Notes: generated by a model from the letters alone, not told the origin. A DNA stretch of 64,000 nt from Vagococcus teuberi (GCF_001870205.1 NZ_CP017267.1:980501-1044500); one strand, 5' to 3'; counted from the first letter of the stretch, positions 9,096-18,177 are shown. Numbers and translations are program-made.

Positions 9096-9947
9096 ATGTC
9101 ATTTCATAAAAATCCAGTTACCTTTGTTAGTCATGTTGAACTTAAAGTGAGCGACTTAACACAATCCACACGTTTTTATACGGAAGTATTAGGATTAAAC
9201 ATAAAAGAACAAACATCAGATAGTATATCATTTACAACAAATGGTCAGGATGTTTTGTTGACTATCACAGAACCAAAAAATATAACATTAAAACAAGAAC
9301 CACGAACAGGGTTGTATCATTTTGCTTTGTTATTACCAAAACGATCAGATTTAGCGCAAGTCGTGAGACATTTTGTTAATCTAGGTGTCCGATTTGGTGG
9401 CGGAGATCATTTAGTTAGTGAAGCCATTTATTTAAATGATCCAGATGGCAATGGGATTGAAATTTATGTCGACAGAGATGCGAGTGTTTGGCAATGGTCG
9501 AATGGTGAAGTTTCGATGACGACTGACCCAGTTGATTTTGATGATTTATTAAAAGAATCAGTTGTCCCTTTTTGGAATGGTTTGCCAAAAGAAACGGTGA
9601 TGGGGCATATTCATTTACAAGTAAATGATTTAGCAAAAAATAAAGAGTTTTATGTTGATGGGCTTGGGTTTGATGTGGTCAGTCGCTATGGAAGAGAGGC
9701 ATTATTTTTATCTGATTCAAACTATCATCATCATATTGCTTTAAACACTTGGTCAGGGACACAAATTAAACACGCTGAAAAAACAGAAACAGGCATCGAA
9801 AGTTATTCAATTGTCTTTCCAAGCGAAGAAAAACGACAAGAGACTGTGGCGTCATTAAGAGAATTAGGTATTCCAGTAATGGAAGAAGAAAATGAGGTTA
9901 CTGTATTTGATCCGTCAGATATAAAACTAAAATTGATGATTGGTTAA
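9096..9947 (+). CDS. VOC-family dioxygenase/glyoxalase-like protein (CatE-like)
   Basis: This two-domain vicinal-oxygen-chelate protein has 283 aa and resembles CatE/YfiE-type extradiol dioxygenases of Bacillus and enterococci. Start ATG 9096 follows AAAGAGG. The first VOC module (about residues 8-120) begins VSHVELKVSDL and ends with DPDGNGIEIYVDR; the second (about 165-283) begins MGHIHLQVNDL and has HHHIALNTW and VTVFDPSDIKLKL. Metal ligands His and Glu are visible at the usual positions (HVEL, HIHL, GIEIY). The second-domain end reads IKLKLM, lacking the usual Glu. The true substrate is unknown. Confidence 0.85.
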   Translation: MSFHKNPVTFVSHVELKVSDLTQSTRFYTEVLGLNIKEQTSDSISFTTNGQDVLLTITEPKNITLKQEPRTGLYHFALLLPKRSDLAQVVRHFVNLGVRFGGGDHLVSEAIYLNDPDGNGIEIYVDRDASVWQWSNGEVSMTTDPVDFDDLLKESVVPFWNGLPKETVMGHIHLQVNDLAKNKEFYVDGLGFDVVSRYGREALFLSDSNYHHHIALNTWSGTQIKHAEKTETGIESYSIVFPSEEKRQETVASLRELGIPVMEEENEVTVFDPSDIKLKLMIG

Positions 9948-9950
9948 GAA

Positions 9951-9982
9951 AAACCATCTATCCAAATGAGGGTAGATGGTTT
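9951..9982. terminator. Bidirectional terminator between the VOC gene and the DUF3139-like pseudogene
   Basis: AAACCATCTA pairs with TAGATGGTTT around a short loop. On the minus strand it is followed by TTTTT, while on the plus strand the tail is only mildly T-rich. It lies between two convergent genes. Confidence 0.7.
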
Positions 9983-10306
9983 ATTTAGATGAGAAAGTAT
10001 AAATGCTAGGTTCATACTCATCTAATGTGCCGTTTAAAACTGTTGTGACAATAGATCGTGGCACGTTGTACTCTAAAGAAATAAAAGAGTCAGTTGATTT
10101 TGAGAAACTGACTTTATACGTATAAGTGTTATCAAACCAACTATAAGATAAAGAGGCTTTATCAACTGAATTTTATCGACTATTTTTGTTGAAACATAAT
10201 TTGACATATTTTTCTCGACAAGTTGGTTGAATTGATACTTTTTGAAACCAAATAGGCATCCAACCATCAGTATTACCAAACCAAAACTGATAAATACTTT
10301 CTTCAT
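9981..10306 (-). pseudogene. DUF3139-like small membrane/secreted protein, frameshifted
   Basis: Read on the minus strand, a signal-anchor protein begins at ATG 10306 (MKKVFISFGLVILMVGCLFG), continues to about codon 46 (STKIVDKI) and then loses its frame near 10170. One frame over, the sequence continues coherently (DKASLSYSWFDNTYTYKVSF through YTFSSK and a stop at 9981-9983). The joined product would be about 108 aa: one membrane segment plus a small extracellular domain, as in DUF3139 proteins. A single-base indel explains the break. The family call rests on size and layout only. It starts 15 bases after the azlD stop. Confidence 0.6.
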
Positions 10307-10320
10307 AGCATGACCTACTT

Positions 10321-10653
10321 TCAAAAGGTGATATTTTGTACTAATACCATATAAAAAACAGTTCCTAATCCTATGCTTAAAAAGGTGCTGTGTTTCCACT
10401 TGTGGATGATGACAATAAATAAAATAGCGAGTAATTCGGGAAACGCAAAGGCCCTTGTGATGGTATCTTTCAGACAAAATACAACTAACAATCCCATTGT
10501 GGCATAAGGTAGGACATTTCCTAAATAAGTAATATAAGCAGGGGGTGTTTTATTTTCTGGAAATAAAATAAATGGTAGAAAACGAGTTAACATCGTGCCA
10601 AATACCACAACACCAATCGTTATCACTTGATGAGGAAAAGACATCGTTGTCAT
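10321..10653 (-). CDS. azlD: AzlD-family branched-chain amino acid exporter subunit
   Basis: This is the small subunit of the AzlCD system, which exports branched-chain amino acids or their analogues. It is 110 aa with about four hydrophobic segments; the family-typical region around TRFLPFILFPENKTPP and YLGNVLPYATMGLLVVFCLK is clear. Its start overlaps the end of azlC by 4 bases, so the two are coupled. Confidence 0.9.
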   Translation of the reverse strand: MTTMSFPHQVITIGVVVFGTMLTRFLPFILFPENKTPPAYITYLGNVLPYATMGLLVVFCLKDTITRAFAFPELLAILFIVIIHKWKHSTFLSIGLGTVFYMVLVQNITF

Positions 10654-11348
10654 AATGTCGTCACCTCCTGTTTATCTAGATTTTTTCTATCTAAAGTAAA
10701 AATTAAAATGATTAACGCCATGGCAGGCAACATAAAATTGTCAGCACCTAATAAGATCAAACAAATAAACGAACTAATGAGTCCAATAAGAGCTGGTCTA
10801 TGGTCGGATGATTCTTCCCATTGATTGATAAACATGACAACAAATAAAGCAGTCATCACAAATCCAATGCCAGTTGTATCAAATGTGATAAATGAACCAA
10901 GTAACGCACCAAGTGTTGCGCCACCTACCCAATAAATCTGATTTAGCAATGTTACAAAAAACATAAACCATCCTTTATCGACATCTTTTGGTGGTGTCAC
11001 GGTACAATTTATCGTGAATGATTCATCACACATCCCATAGATTAAATAAAACTTTTTCCAACCAGTATTTTTATATTTATTTAACATTGAAATACCGTAA
11101 AACATATGTCTAGCGTTGACCAAAAGCGTTAAAACAAAGGCATAAAGTGGGTTGTAAGCTGACATGAGTAAATTAGCTGTGACAAATTCCATTGAACCAG
11201 CATAAATAAAAAAACTCATTAGCATTGGATACCACACACTAAACCCCATACTACGCATCAAAAAACCATAAGACATTCCTAAAAACAAAAACCCAACACA
11301 AATTGGCAGTGTGTAGGGCAGAGCTGTTTCGAACGCTTTTCTTTTCAT
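10650..11348 (-). CDS. azlC: AzlC-family branched-chain amino acid exporter, large subunit
   Basis: This is the large polytopic subunit of AzlCD, 232 aa. It has family hallmarks FFIYAGSMEFVTANLLMS and VNARHMFYGISML and then DESFTINCT. It is first in the two-gene minus-strand operon; azlD overlaps its end. The region upstream (11349-11430) holds a divergent promoter area shared with the ABC-F leader. Confidence 0.92.
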   Translation of the reverse strand: MKRKAFETALPYTLPICVGFLFLGMSYGFLMRSMGFSVWYPMLMSFFIYAGSMEFVTANLLMSAYNPLYAFVLTLLVNARHMFYGISMLNKYKNTGWKKFYLIYGMCDESFTINCTVTPPKDVDKGWFMFFVTLLNQIYWVGGATLGALLGSFITFDTTGIGFVMTALFVVMFINQWEESSDHRPALIGLISSFICLILLGADNFMLPAMALIILIFTLDRKNLDKQEVTTL

Positions 11349-11428
11349 TTAACTCCCCCTAATGAATGAAACTTTTTTCCATCATACAGTTGTAAGAATT
11401 ATCTGTCAAGTCAGTCAATTAAAGTGAG

Positions 11429-11457
11429 TTGTCAAAATAAGCCACGTCGTGTTATAG
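11429..11457 (+). promoter_or_regulatory. Promoter of the ABC-F leader transcript
   Basis: TTGTCA (11429-11434) and TTATAG/TATAGT (11452-11458) are separated by 17-18 bases. Initiation near 11465 would give a leader of about 235 bases before the ABC-F start codon. Confidence 0.6.
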
Positions 11458-11464
11458 TTGTCTT

Positions 11465-11699
11465 AACAATTTAAGAAAGGGTGACCCAAATACATGTACA
11501 ACTAAATCCTATTTATAAGCAAAATGAAGAAAACGATCGAACAAGCTTTTTTGTTATGCGTTTGTCTTTATTTGTGGAATAGGAGTGGTTGTATGAGTGT
11601 GGGTTAATGTCTTTTTGAGCATACCCTAAACACGTTTAATCCCTCCTATTTCAAACAATAGGAGGGATTTTTTTCTCCTAAAATTAAGGAGATGGTAAG
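11465..11699 (+). promoter_or_regulatory. Leader with short ORFs and transcription attenuator for the ABC-F gene
   Basis: The untranslated leader of the ABC-F gene holds a good Shine-Dalgarno (AAGAAAGGG, 11474-11482) and several candidate leader ORFs: ATG 11494 (3 codons, MYN), ATG 11524-11607 (27 aa, starts MKKTIEQAF) and a GTG frame 11481-11582 ending in MRLSLFVE. A strong terminator follows at 11638-11674. GGAATAGGAG (11576-11585) can pair with CTCCTATTTC (11643-11652), the left arm of the terminator, giving an alternative antiterminator. A ribosome stalled before 11576 would leave that arm free and allow read-through. Known drug-inducible ABC-F genes use this logic; which leader ORF is translated is unresolved. 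Confidence 0.7.
11638..11674 (+). terminator. Attenuator hairpin upstream of the ABC-F gene
   Basis: A perfect 11-bp stem, AATCCCTCCTA with TAGGAGGGATT, closes a 10-base loop and is followed by TTTTT. It lies only 25 bases upstream of the ABC-F start codon, inside its leader. Confidence 0.88.
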
Positions 11700-13280
11700 A
11701 TGAAACAAATTGAAATACAAACATTTAGTTATCAAATAAACCCAGATTTAGAATTAAAGATAGACAACCTAAGTGTGAACAGGGGAGATAAAATTGGGTT
11801 AATTGGAAATAATGGTAGTGGGAAAACGACGTTACTACATCTTTTAGCGCAAAAAATTTCGTTAGAGATACCAAGTGTCCAACATTATTTATCTGTCACA
11901 CTTGTTAAGCAATTTAAAGACGGATTTGATGATAAAAGTGGGGGAGAAAAAACGCAACGCTATTTGCAAGAAGCCTTTAAACAAGATAGCGTGTGGTTAC
12001 TTGATGAACCAACAACCCACTTAGACAGTCGTCATGTTGAGTGGGTTGAAAAACAAGTGTTGACTCATCACGAAGGTGTCGTGGTCGTATCACATGATCG
12101 TCATTTTTTAAATCAAGTGTGTAATAAAATTTGGTTTTTAAAGGATGGGGAAATAACGGTTTATAAAGGAAACTATCAATCATTTTTAACGCAATATGAG
12201 GAGCAAGAAAGACGACACAAAGAAGATTATGACATTTATCAACGTGAAAAGAAAGAATTAGAACAAGCGATTCGTGTTAAAAAACAACAAGCAAATGGGG
12301 CCATGTCTGTTCCTAAAAATAAAAAACAAGCTGGAGAAAAAGTTGGTATTAGCAAACCATACTATGCTAAAAAGCAGAAAAAACTAGATAAATCAGCCAA
12401 AGCACTGGAAACAAGATTATCACAATTAGAACGAGTGGAAGCGCCAAAAAAAGAAAAATCACTCACTATGGAAACCTCTCTTTCTCATATGTCAGGTGAC
12501 CATATTATGATAAGAGGGATGGATGTATCAGCTGAAATAAATCATCAAGTGCTTTTTTATGATAGCAATTTTTATATTAAAAATAGAGAAAAGGTCGCAA
12601 TAGTTGGGGACAATGGTGTAGGAAAAACGACGTTACTAAAAATGATGTTAGATAAAGAAAGTTCTATTAAAGTGTCACCATCAATTGAGTTTGGTTATTT
12701 CTCACAAGAAGTTGATTTACTAGATGATAACGAAACAGTTTTAGAAAATGTTTTATCAAGTATGCGTGATTATAACCAGACATTAGCAAGAACAGTGTTG
12801 GCACGAATGCAGTTTTTTGACCGTGATATAGAAAAGCCTGTCAGTGTATTAAGTGGAGGAGAGTGTGTTAAAGTGACTTTAGCAAAACTATTATTAAGTG
12901 ATATTAATACGTTAGTGCTAGATGAGCCGACAAATTACCTAGACATTGAAGCAATGCGAGCATTAGAAGAATTATTACAAGCGTTTGAAGGCACAGTTAT
13001 TTTTGTGTCGCATGACCGGGAGTTTATTAACTCGGTGGCAACAAAGTTATTAATCATTGAAAATAAAAAGATAAATATGTTTGAAGGACGATTATCAGAT
13101 TACAAAGCAAGTAAAGTGGTTAAGAATAAGTCAAAGGAAAAGGATAGTTTATTAGTGATTGAAACAAAAATTAGTGAAGTACTAGGTAAGCTATGTATTG
13201 AGCCCAGTGAAGAGTTAGAACAAGAATTTCAGTCGTTAATAACACAAAAAATGTCGTACAAAAAAACACACAAGAATTAA
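11700..13280 (+). CDS. ABC-F ribosomal protection protein (antibiotic-resistance subgroup, Vga/Msr/VmlR-like)
   Basis: This is a cytosolic twin-ATPase ABC-F protein of 526 aa with no membrane segments. Members of the resistance branch bind the ribosomal E site and dislodge macrolides, lincosamides, streptogramins or pleuromutilins. ATPase 1 has GNNGSGKTTLL and signature SGGEKTQ with DEPTTHLD. ATPase 2 has GDNGVGKTTLL, signature LSGGECVKVTLAKLL and DEPTNYLD. ATPase 1 is short between its Walker A and signature, as in resistance-type ABC-Fs. The basic, helical interdomain linker (about residues 160-255) would carry the antibiotic-resistance domain. The regulated leader argues for a resistance role over housekeeping EttA/Uup. 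Exact subfamily and drug spectrum are not readable. Confidence 0.85.
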   Translation: MKQIEIQTFSYQINPDLELKIDNLSVNRGDKIGLIGNNGSGKTTLLHLLAQKISLEIPSVQHYLSVTLVKQFKDGFDDKSGGEKTQRYLQEAFKQDSVWLLDEPTTHLDSRHVEWVEKQVLTHHEGVVVVSHDRHFLNQVCNKIWFLKDGEITVYKGNYQSFLTQYEEQERRHKEDYDIYQREKKELEQAIRVKKQQANGAMSVPKNKKQAGEKVGISKPYYAKKQKKLDKSAKALETRLSQLERVEAPKKEKSLTMETSLSHMSGDHIMIRGMDVSAEINHQVLFYDSNFYIKNREKVAIVGDNGVGKTTLLKMMLDKESSIKVSPSIEFGYFSQEVDLLDDNETVLENVLSSMRDYNQTLARTVLARMQFFDRDIEKPVSVLSGGECVKVTLAKLLLSDINTLVLDEPTNYLDIEAMRALEELLQAFEGTVIFVSHDREFINSVATKLLIIENKKINMFEGRLSDYKASKVVKNKSKEKDSLLVIETKISEVLGKLCIEPSEELEQEFQSLITQKMSYKKTHKN

Positions 13281-13296
13281 TGTCTTGTGTGTTTTT
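13266..13296. terminator. Terminator shared by ABC-F and ltaS ends
   Basis: ACACACAAGA pairs with TCTTGTGTGT across the ABC-F stop codon and is followed by TTTT; on the minus strand the hairpin is followed by T-rich sequence as well. It separates convergent genes. Confidence 0.85.
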
Positions 13297-13299
13297 CGT

Positions 13300-15468
13300 T
13301 TATTTTGTGGTTGTAGAAGATGTTTCAGTGGTTCCACTACTTTGAGTCGTCACACCTTTTTCTTCTTGAATTTCTTTATAGGTCTGTGTTTTAAATAAAT
13401 CAACGGTTGATTGGTTATTGTGTAGTGAGTAAAGACTTGTTGATTTATCTCCTTTTTGTTGTTCAACTTGAAGGAGTTTATCTAACTCATTTTTATAATC
13501 AAACTTAGCAGGATCAAGAGGTTTTAATCCACTGTTTGTGTTAAATCGTAATAAGTCACCGTTTGTAATAGCATCAGACATATTAAGTTGTGTGGTTCCT
13601 TTTTCTTTAATGTCCGCTATTTCAGTCAATTGTTCTTCTGTTGGTGAATCAATCAATTCACCCGTTTTTGTATCATAGACGGTTTCACCTAAGATTGTGT
13701 ATTTTGGTGTGACAATAGTTCCATTTCTAAAGGCGACAATTTGGTCTTTGTCTTTAGAGAAGAAATCTTGTCCTAATTGAATATATGATTGAGTATCAAC
13801 ACCTAATAAATGTAATAGAGTAGGTAAGACGTCAACTTGTCCCCCAAATGTATGATTAATCCCACCTTTAGTTTGACCAGGAACATGGAACATTACAGGA
13901 ACACGTTGAACAGCTGTGTCATCAAAGTCGTTCCATTCTTCTTTTGATTTACCAAGTAACTCAGCTAAAGATTTGTTACGAGAATTTGAAATACCATAGT
14001 GGTCACCGTATAACACAATGACTGAATTATCATAAAGTCCAGATGCTTTTAAGTAATCGAAAAACTCTTTAACAGCTGTATCTAAGTAGTTTGCTGTTGC
14101 AAAGTACCCATTAATTGTGGCATCCGATGTATTAGCCATTGGGAAACCAGCATTATCATCTTTAAATTTCGCATATGGGTAATGATTTGATACTAAAATA
14201 AATTTAGAATAAAACGGCTGTTGAACATGCTCTAAGTATTTAATAGATTGTGCTAAGAATGGCTTATCATGTAATCCATATTGGAATGAATTGTTTTCAT
14301 TCACATCATAGTAGCTACCATCAAAGAAATAGTTATAACCTAAATGTTTGTAAGTTTCATTACGATTCCAGAATGAGCCACCATTACCATGGAAGGCTAC
14401 GCTTGTATAACCTTGTGTTTGACCTAAAATGTTAGGTGCGGATTGGAATGTGTTTTTATCTCCCAATTGAGTAAATAAAGGGCCTTGGCTTAAACCAAAG
14501 AATGAATTTTCTAACAAGGTTTCAGCATCACTTGTTTTACCTGATCCCACTTGATGGAAGGCATTATCAAAACTAAATGTTTCATTTGAATGGAATAAAC
14601 TGTTTAAGAATGGCGTTACTTCGTGTTCAACACCATTTTCATCTTTTAATTTGTAATCAATTAAAAATTGTTGGAAACTTTCTAAATGGACATAAATGAC
14701 ATTACGCCCTTTGGCAATTCCAAACATGTCATCATTTGGTTTAGCATAATGTGTTTTCACATATTTTTGAACATCAACTAAATCATTTTGACTCGCTTGA
14801 GCACGTCGTTGTGTCGCGTTATACGTCTGTACGCCATCATAAACAGTAAAGACGTTCATCCCTAAATATTTCACGATATGATCTCTTGAGAAAGTACGTT
14901 TTAATAATTCAGGTCGATCTGTTTCCGCTAAAGTTAAGTTAGCAGAAAATAGAAGGATAGAAAAACTTGTTACAGCAAATGCTGAGCGAATAGCAATTGG
15001 TCTTTTATCAATTTTGATTTTTTTTGTTGCAAGTAAGACAATCACAACAATAATATCAATCCAATACAATAAATCATATGGTCTAAACATACGAAGAGCA
15101 CTTTCACCAAGACCAGAAGCTACTTTACCGGCACCAAGCATGGTGTTAACGGTAATAAAATCTGTAAATTCTCGGTAATAAATGACGTTAGAAAAAAGTA
15201 ACAAGGTGGTTAATGATGAGATAATCAGTAACGTAATGTAGGCTTTTTTCGGACTCTTTACATAAAGAGCGGCTGAGAATAAAAAGACAGTCGTTGCGAT
15301 TGGGCTTATAAATAAAATCACATACTGGAAGAAACTTTCAATGCCTAAGTTAAAATCTACAGCGTATGCTAGTAGGTTTTTCAACCAGAATAACACAACC
15401 ATCAGGGTGAAAAATCCCATTCTGGTGTTAATCCAATTTTTATTATATTTATGTTTCAAAATAAACAT
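13300..15468 (-). CDS. ltaS: Lipoteichoic acid synthase (LtaS-type, sulfatase family)
   Basis: This membrane enzyme polymerises glycerol phosphate from phosphatidylglycerol into lipoteichoic acid. It has 722 aa: about five N-terminal membrane helices (residues 15-180), then an extracellular sulfatase-fold domain. The metal ligand Glu263 lies in YVHLESF, the nucleophile is Thr312 in GKTSDAE, and a possible signal-peptidase site AQA occurs at 223-225. The C-terminal ~100 residues beyond the catalytic domain end in a Ser/Thr-rich tail. It is monocistronic on the minus strand. The DAG kinase at 2225 recycles the lipid by-product of this reaction in related bacteria. Confidence 0.93.
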   Translation of the reverse strand: MFILKHKYNKNWINTRMGFFTLMVVLFWLKNLLAYAVDFNLGIESFFQYVILFISPIATTVFLFSAALYVKSPKKAYITLLIISSLTTLLLFSNVIYYREFTDFITVNTMLGAGKVASGLGESALRMFRPYDLLYWIDIIVVIVLLATKKIKIDKRPIAIRSAFAVTSFSILLFSANLTLAETDRPELLKRTFSRDHIVKYLGMNVFTVYDGVQTYNATQRRAQASQNDLVDVQKYVKTHYAKPNDDMFGIAKGRNVIYVHLESFQQFLIDYKLKDENGVEHEVTPFLNSLFHSNETFSFDNAFHQVGSGKTSDAETLLENSFFGLSQGPLFTQLGDKNTFQSAPNILGQTQGYTSVAFHGNGGSFWNRNETYKHLGYNYFFDGSYYDVNENNSFQYGLHDKPFLAQSIKYLEHVQQPFYSKFILVSNHYPYAKFKDDNAGFPMANTSDATINGYFATANYLDTAVKEFFDYLKASGLYDNSVIVLYGDHYGISNSRNKSLAELLGKSKEEWNDFDDTAVQRVPVMFHVPGQTKGGINHTFGGQVDVLPTLLHLLGVDTQSYIQLGQDFFSKDKDQIVAFRNGTIVTPKYTILGETVYDTKTGELIDSPTEEQLTEIADIKEKGTTQLNMSDAITNGDLLRFNTNSGLKPLDPAKFDYKNELDKLLQVEQQKGDKSTSLYSLHNNQSTVDLFKTQTYKEIQEEKGVTTQSSGTTETSSTTTK

Positions 15469-15674
15469 CCTTTCTTAACAACTTAGATGCCTCTAGACCA
15501 TCAAGTTGAATATTCCATGTTACATTTTACATATTACTTACATGTCTGTCAATTTTCGGCATTTTTCTTAAAAAAAAATATAGAACTCACAACTTAAAAA
15601 AAGGGGAAAAAAAACCTAAAAACTGATATAGTAGTATCATACAATAAATGATAGAAATTAAAGGGATTGACTGC

Positions 15675-16850
15675 ATGAAAAAAGTATATATAAAACAAAA
15701 CAGAAGTCAAAAATATAAAGGGCACTACCCACTCATAAAAGCAGAAGATTTAGTGGATTCGAAAATGTCTTGTAAAGAGTGGGTAAGCTTTTATTCTGAA
15801 AAGCAAGAATTTTTAGGATATGGTTATCTAGGACAACAACACAAAGGATCAGGGTGGATGATTAGCTTTGCTGAACAACAACCAATCGACATCACATTTT
15901 TAGTCAACTTATTTAATGAAGCAAAAGCATATCGTGCGACATTTTTTGCTGATGAGGCAACGACGGCATTTCGTTTATTTAATGGTGAAGGTGACGGTCT
16001 TGGTGGAATGACGATTGATTGGTATGACCGATTTTTAGTTGTGTCATGGTATAATGAAACCATCTACGCGTTAAAAGAAAATATCTTAAAAGCCTTGATA
16101 TCATCTGATATTGAGATTTGTGGTATGTATGAAAAAATTCGTTTCCAAGCGAAAGGTTTACCAGAGTCTACCTATGTATATGGTGACCAAGCACCAGAAC
16201 CATTATTAATAAAAGAAAATAATGTAACGTATGCCACTTATTTAAATGAAGGTTTAATGACAGGTATCTTTTTAGATCAGCGAGAAGTCAGAAGCCGATT
16301 AACAGATGCTTATGCGATTGGTAAAACCGTATTAAATACGTTTAGTTATACCGGTGCTTTTTCTGTAGCTAGTGCAATGGGTGGTGCGATAAGTACAACG
16401 AGTGTTGATTTAGCGAAAAGGAGTCGAAAAAAAACACAAGAACAGTTCGCTGTGAATGGACTTACAACAGACAATCAGTCTATAATAGTAATGGATGTGT
16501 TTGATTATTTTAAATATGCTTTTAAAAAACAGTTAACTTTTGATATAGTAGTGATGGACCCGCCGAGTTTTGCAAGAAATAAAAAGAAAGTCTTCACCGT
16601 AGCAAAAGACTACCAACAACTGACGACTGAAGCAGTTGAGTTGTTAAACAAAGACGGATTATTAATTGCCTCAACCAATGCGGCCAATGTGTCATTAGAT
16701 AAATTTAAACAAATGGTAGAGATGGGAATAGCTGATACTCATCGTTCATTTGAGTATTTAGAATTATATCAACTACCAGAGGATTTCCGTGTGAAGAAAG
16801 AATTTAATGAAGGAAATTATTTAAAAGTACTCTTTTACCGAGTGAAATAA
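15675..16850 (+). CDS. Class I SAM-dependent rRNA (cytosine-C5) methyltransferase, RlmI-like
   Basis: This 391-aa RNA methyltransferase has an N-terminal PUA-like domain and a C-terminal Rossmann fold (YwbD/RlmI group). I use ATG 15675, which has AAAGGG nine bases upstream; the ATG at 15648 is in frame without a good site. Visible motifs are GDGLGGMTIDWYDRF, LDQREVR, NTFSYTGAFSVASAMGG (SAM loop) and the catalytic-loop VVMDPPSFAR. The RlmI family methylates 23S rRNA; the site modified here is an inference. aroD follows 30 bases later. Confidence 0.85.
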   Translation: MKKVYIKQNRSQKYKGHYPLIKAEDLVDSKMSCKEWVSFYSEKQEFLGYGYLGQQHKGSGWMISFAEQQPIDITFLVNLFNEAKAYRATFFADEATTAFRLFNGEGDGLGGMTIDWYDRFLVVSWYNETIYALKENILKALISSDIEICGMYEKIRFQAKGLPESTYVYGDQAPEPLLIKENNVTYATYLNEGLMTGIFLDQREVRSRLTDAYAIGKTVLNTFSYTGAFSVASAMGGAISTTSVDLAKRSRKKTQEQFAVNGLTTDNQSIIVMDVFDYFKYAFKKQLTFDIVVMDPPSFARNKKKVFTVAKDYQQLTTEAVELLNKDGLLIASTNAANVSLDKFKQMVEMGIADTHRSFEYLELYQLPEDFRVKKEFNEGNYLKVLFYRVK

Positions 16851-16880
16851 ACGTGATTATGAAATGATGGGTGGGGTTTG

Positions 16881-17654
16881 ATGTCTAAATTAAAAGTACG
16901 TAACCTTGAATTAGGGAAAGGAAAACCAAAAGTATGTGTACCTCTTGTTGCTAAAAACTTTGAGGAATTATTTTCCGAGGCTCTTCGGATTAGTCAATTA
17001 GATTGTGATGTGATTGAATGGCGTGCTGATTATTTTATGTATGCTCATGACGAGCGTTTTATGAAAAAAGCCGCTTATTTTGTACGTTATGCTATTGATG
17101 ATAAACCGCTGATTTTTACTTATAGAACGTTGCAAGAAGGTGGTGGACAACATATTGGTTTAGACGATTACATAAAATTAAATCGGATGATGATGGACAC
17201 TGGATTAGTTGATGTGGTGGATTTAGAATTTGAAATGGTGTTGGAAAAGCCATCTGATATAATGGTGCATGCAAAAGAAAAGAATGTCAAAGTGTTGTTA
17301 TCCAAACATAACCATTTGTTGACGCCAGAAAAAAATCAAATGTATGAAACGATTAAAGACATGTATCAATTAGGCGGAGATATATCTAAATTATCAGTCA
17401 CACCAAATAGCCAACAAGATGTCTTAAATGTTTTAGAAATTTCAAATAAAGTAAAAGAAAATCATCCAGAGATTCCGTTTGTGCTGATCAGTATGGGAGA
17501 GATGGGACAACTATCTCGTATGACAGGTGAGTTGTATGGTTCGGTCTTAACGTATGCTTCAAATGGTAAGTATCTATCAGCCCCAGGTCAATTACCAATT
17601 TCAGTGGTAAGAGAAGGCATGGAAGTGATTGGATACAAACGAGGGAGCAAATAA
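16881..17654 (+). CDS. aroD: 3-dehydroquinate dehydratase, type I
   Basis: This enzyme converts 3-dehydroquinate to 3-dehydroshikimate in the shikimate pathway by a Schiff-base mechanism; 257 aa from ATG 16881, which follows GGTGGGG. The type I signatures are clear: CDVIEWRADYF near residue 45, the EFRTLQ-like FTYRTLQEGG, the active-site His in LLSKHNH, the Lys in DISKLSVTP and the closing SAPGQLPI. No other aro genes are nearby, so it stands apart from the usual cluster. ybaK follows after 2 bases and is probably co-transcribed. Confidence 0.94.
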   Translation: MSKLKVRNLELGKGKPKVCVPLVAKNFEELFSEALRISQLDCDVIEWRADYFMYAHDERFMKKAAYFVRYAIDDKPLIFTYRTLQEGGGQHIGLDDYIKLNRMMMDTGLVDVVDLEFEMVLEKPSDIMVHAKEKNVKVLLSKHNHLLTPEKNQMYETIKDMYQLGGDISKLSVTPNSQQDVLNVLEISNKVKENHPEIPFVLISMGEMGQLSRMTGELYGSVLTYASNGKYLSAPGQLPISVVREGMEVIGYKRGSK

Positions 17655-17656
17655 GG

Positions 17657-18157
17657 ATGTCAAAGAAAAAAGCAAAAACCAATGCAGTAAGACAACTAGA
17701 ACAAAAGAAAATTCCATTTGAGACACGAGAATATGAATACAGTGACTCTCATGCAGCAGCACTTGAAACGGCGCATGCGTTAGGCATTGATGAAAATCAA
17801 GTGTTTAAAACGCTTGTCACAGTGGGAAATAAAACAGGCCCGGTTGTTGCAGTTATTCCAGGAAATAAAACACTAGATTTAAAAAAACTAGCTAAAGCAA
17901 GTGGCAATAAAAAAATAGAGATGCTACCAATGAAAGAGTTAGAAGAATTAACTGGCTATATTCATGGTGGCTGTTCTCCAGTGGGAATGAAAAAATCATT
18001 TCCAACATTTTATGCGAATGAAGCACAACAATTTGAGATGATTCATGTGTCAGCAGGTCGTCGAGGCTTGCAGATGAGTGTGTCACCAACTGATTTAATC
18101 AATGTGACTAGTGGCGCTTATGCTGACTTAACAGAAGATAATACGATTTTAGGATAA
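17657..18157 (+). CDS. ybaK: Cys-tRNA(Pro)/Cys-tRNA(Cys) deacylase, YbaK/EbsC family
   Basis: This editing enzyme removes cysteine mischarged on tRNA(Pro); in enterococci the same family is annotated EbsC. The 166-aa protein is full length. It has the YbaK core: FKTLVTVGNKTGPVVAVIPG, LDLKKLAKASGNKKIEM and the glycine-rich GYIHGGCSPVGMKKSFPT. It starts 2 bases after aroD stops, with AAGGA in the end of that gene. Confidence 0.92.
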   Translation: MSKKKAKTNAVRQLEQKKIPFETREYEYSDSHAAALETAHALGIDENQVFKTLVTVGNKTGPVVAVIPGNKTLDLKKLAKASGNKKIEMLPMKELEELTGYIHGGCSPVGMKKSFPTFYANEAQQFEMIHVSAGRRGLQMSVSPTDLINVTSGAYADLTEDNTILG

Positions 18158-18177
18158 CCCTAGAATCGTTTTTTTTT
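18143..18177 (+). terminator. Terminator after ybaK
   Basis: ACGATTTTAGG pairs with CCTAGAATCGT (one mismatched/wobble pair) and is followed by nine T. It overlaps the last codons of the gene. Confidence 0.88.

Noticed and set aside
10627-10824. A 65-codon plus-strand frame opposite azlD/azlC.
   Set aside because: It is the antisense shadow of two well-supported overlapping genes.
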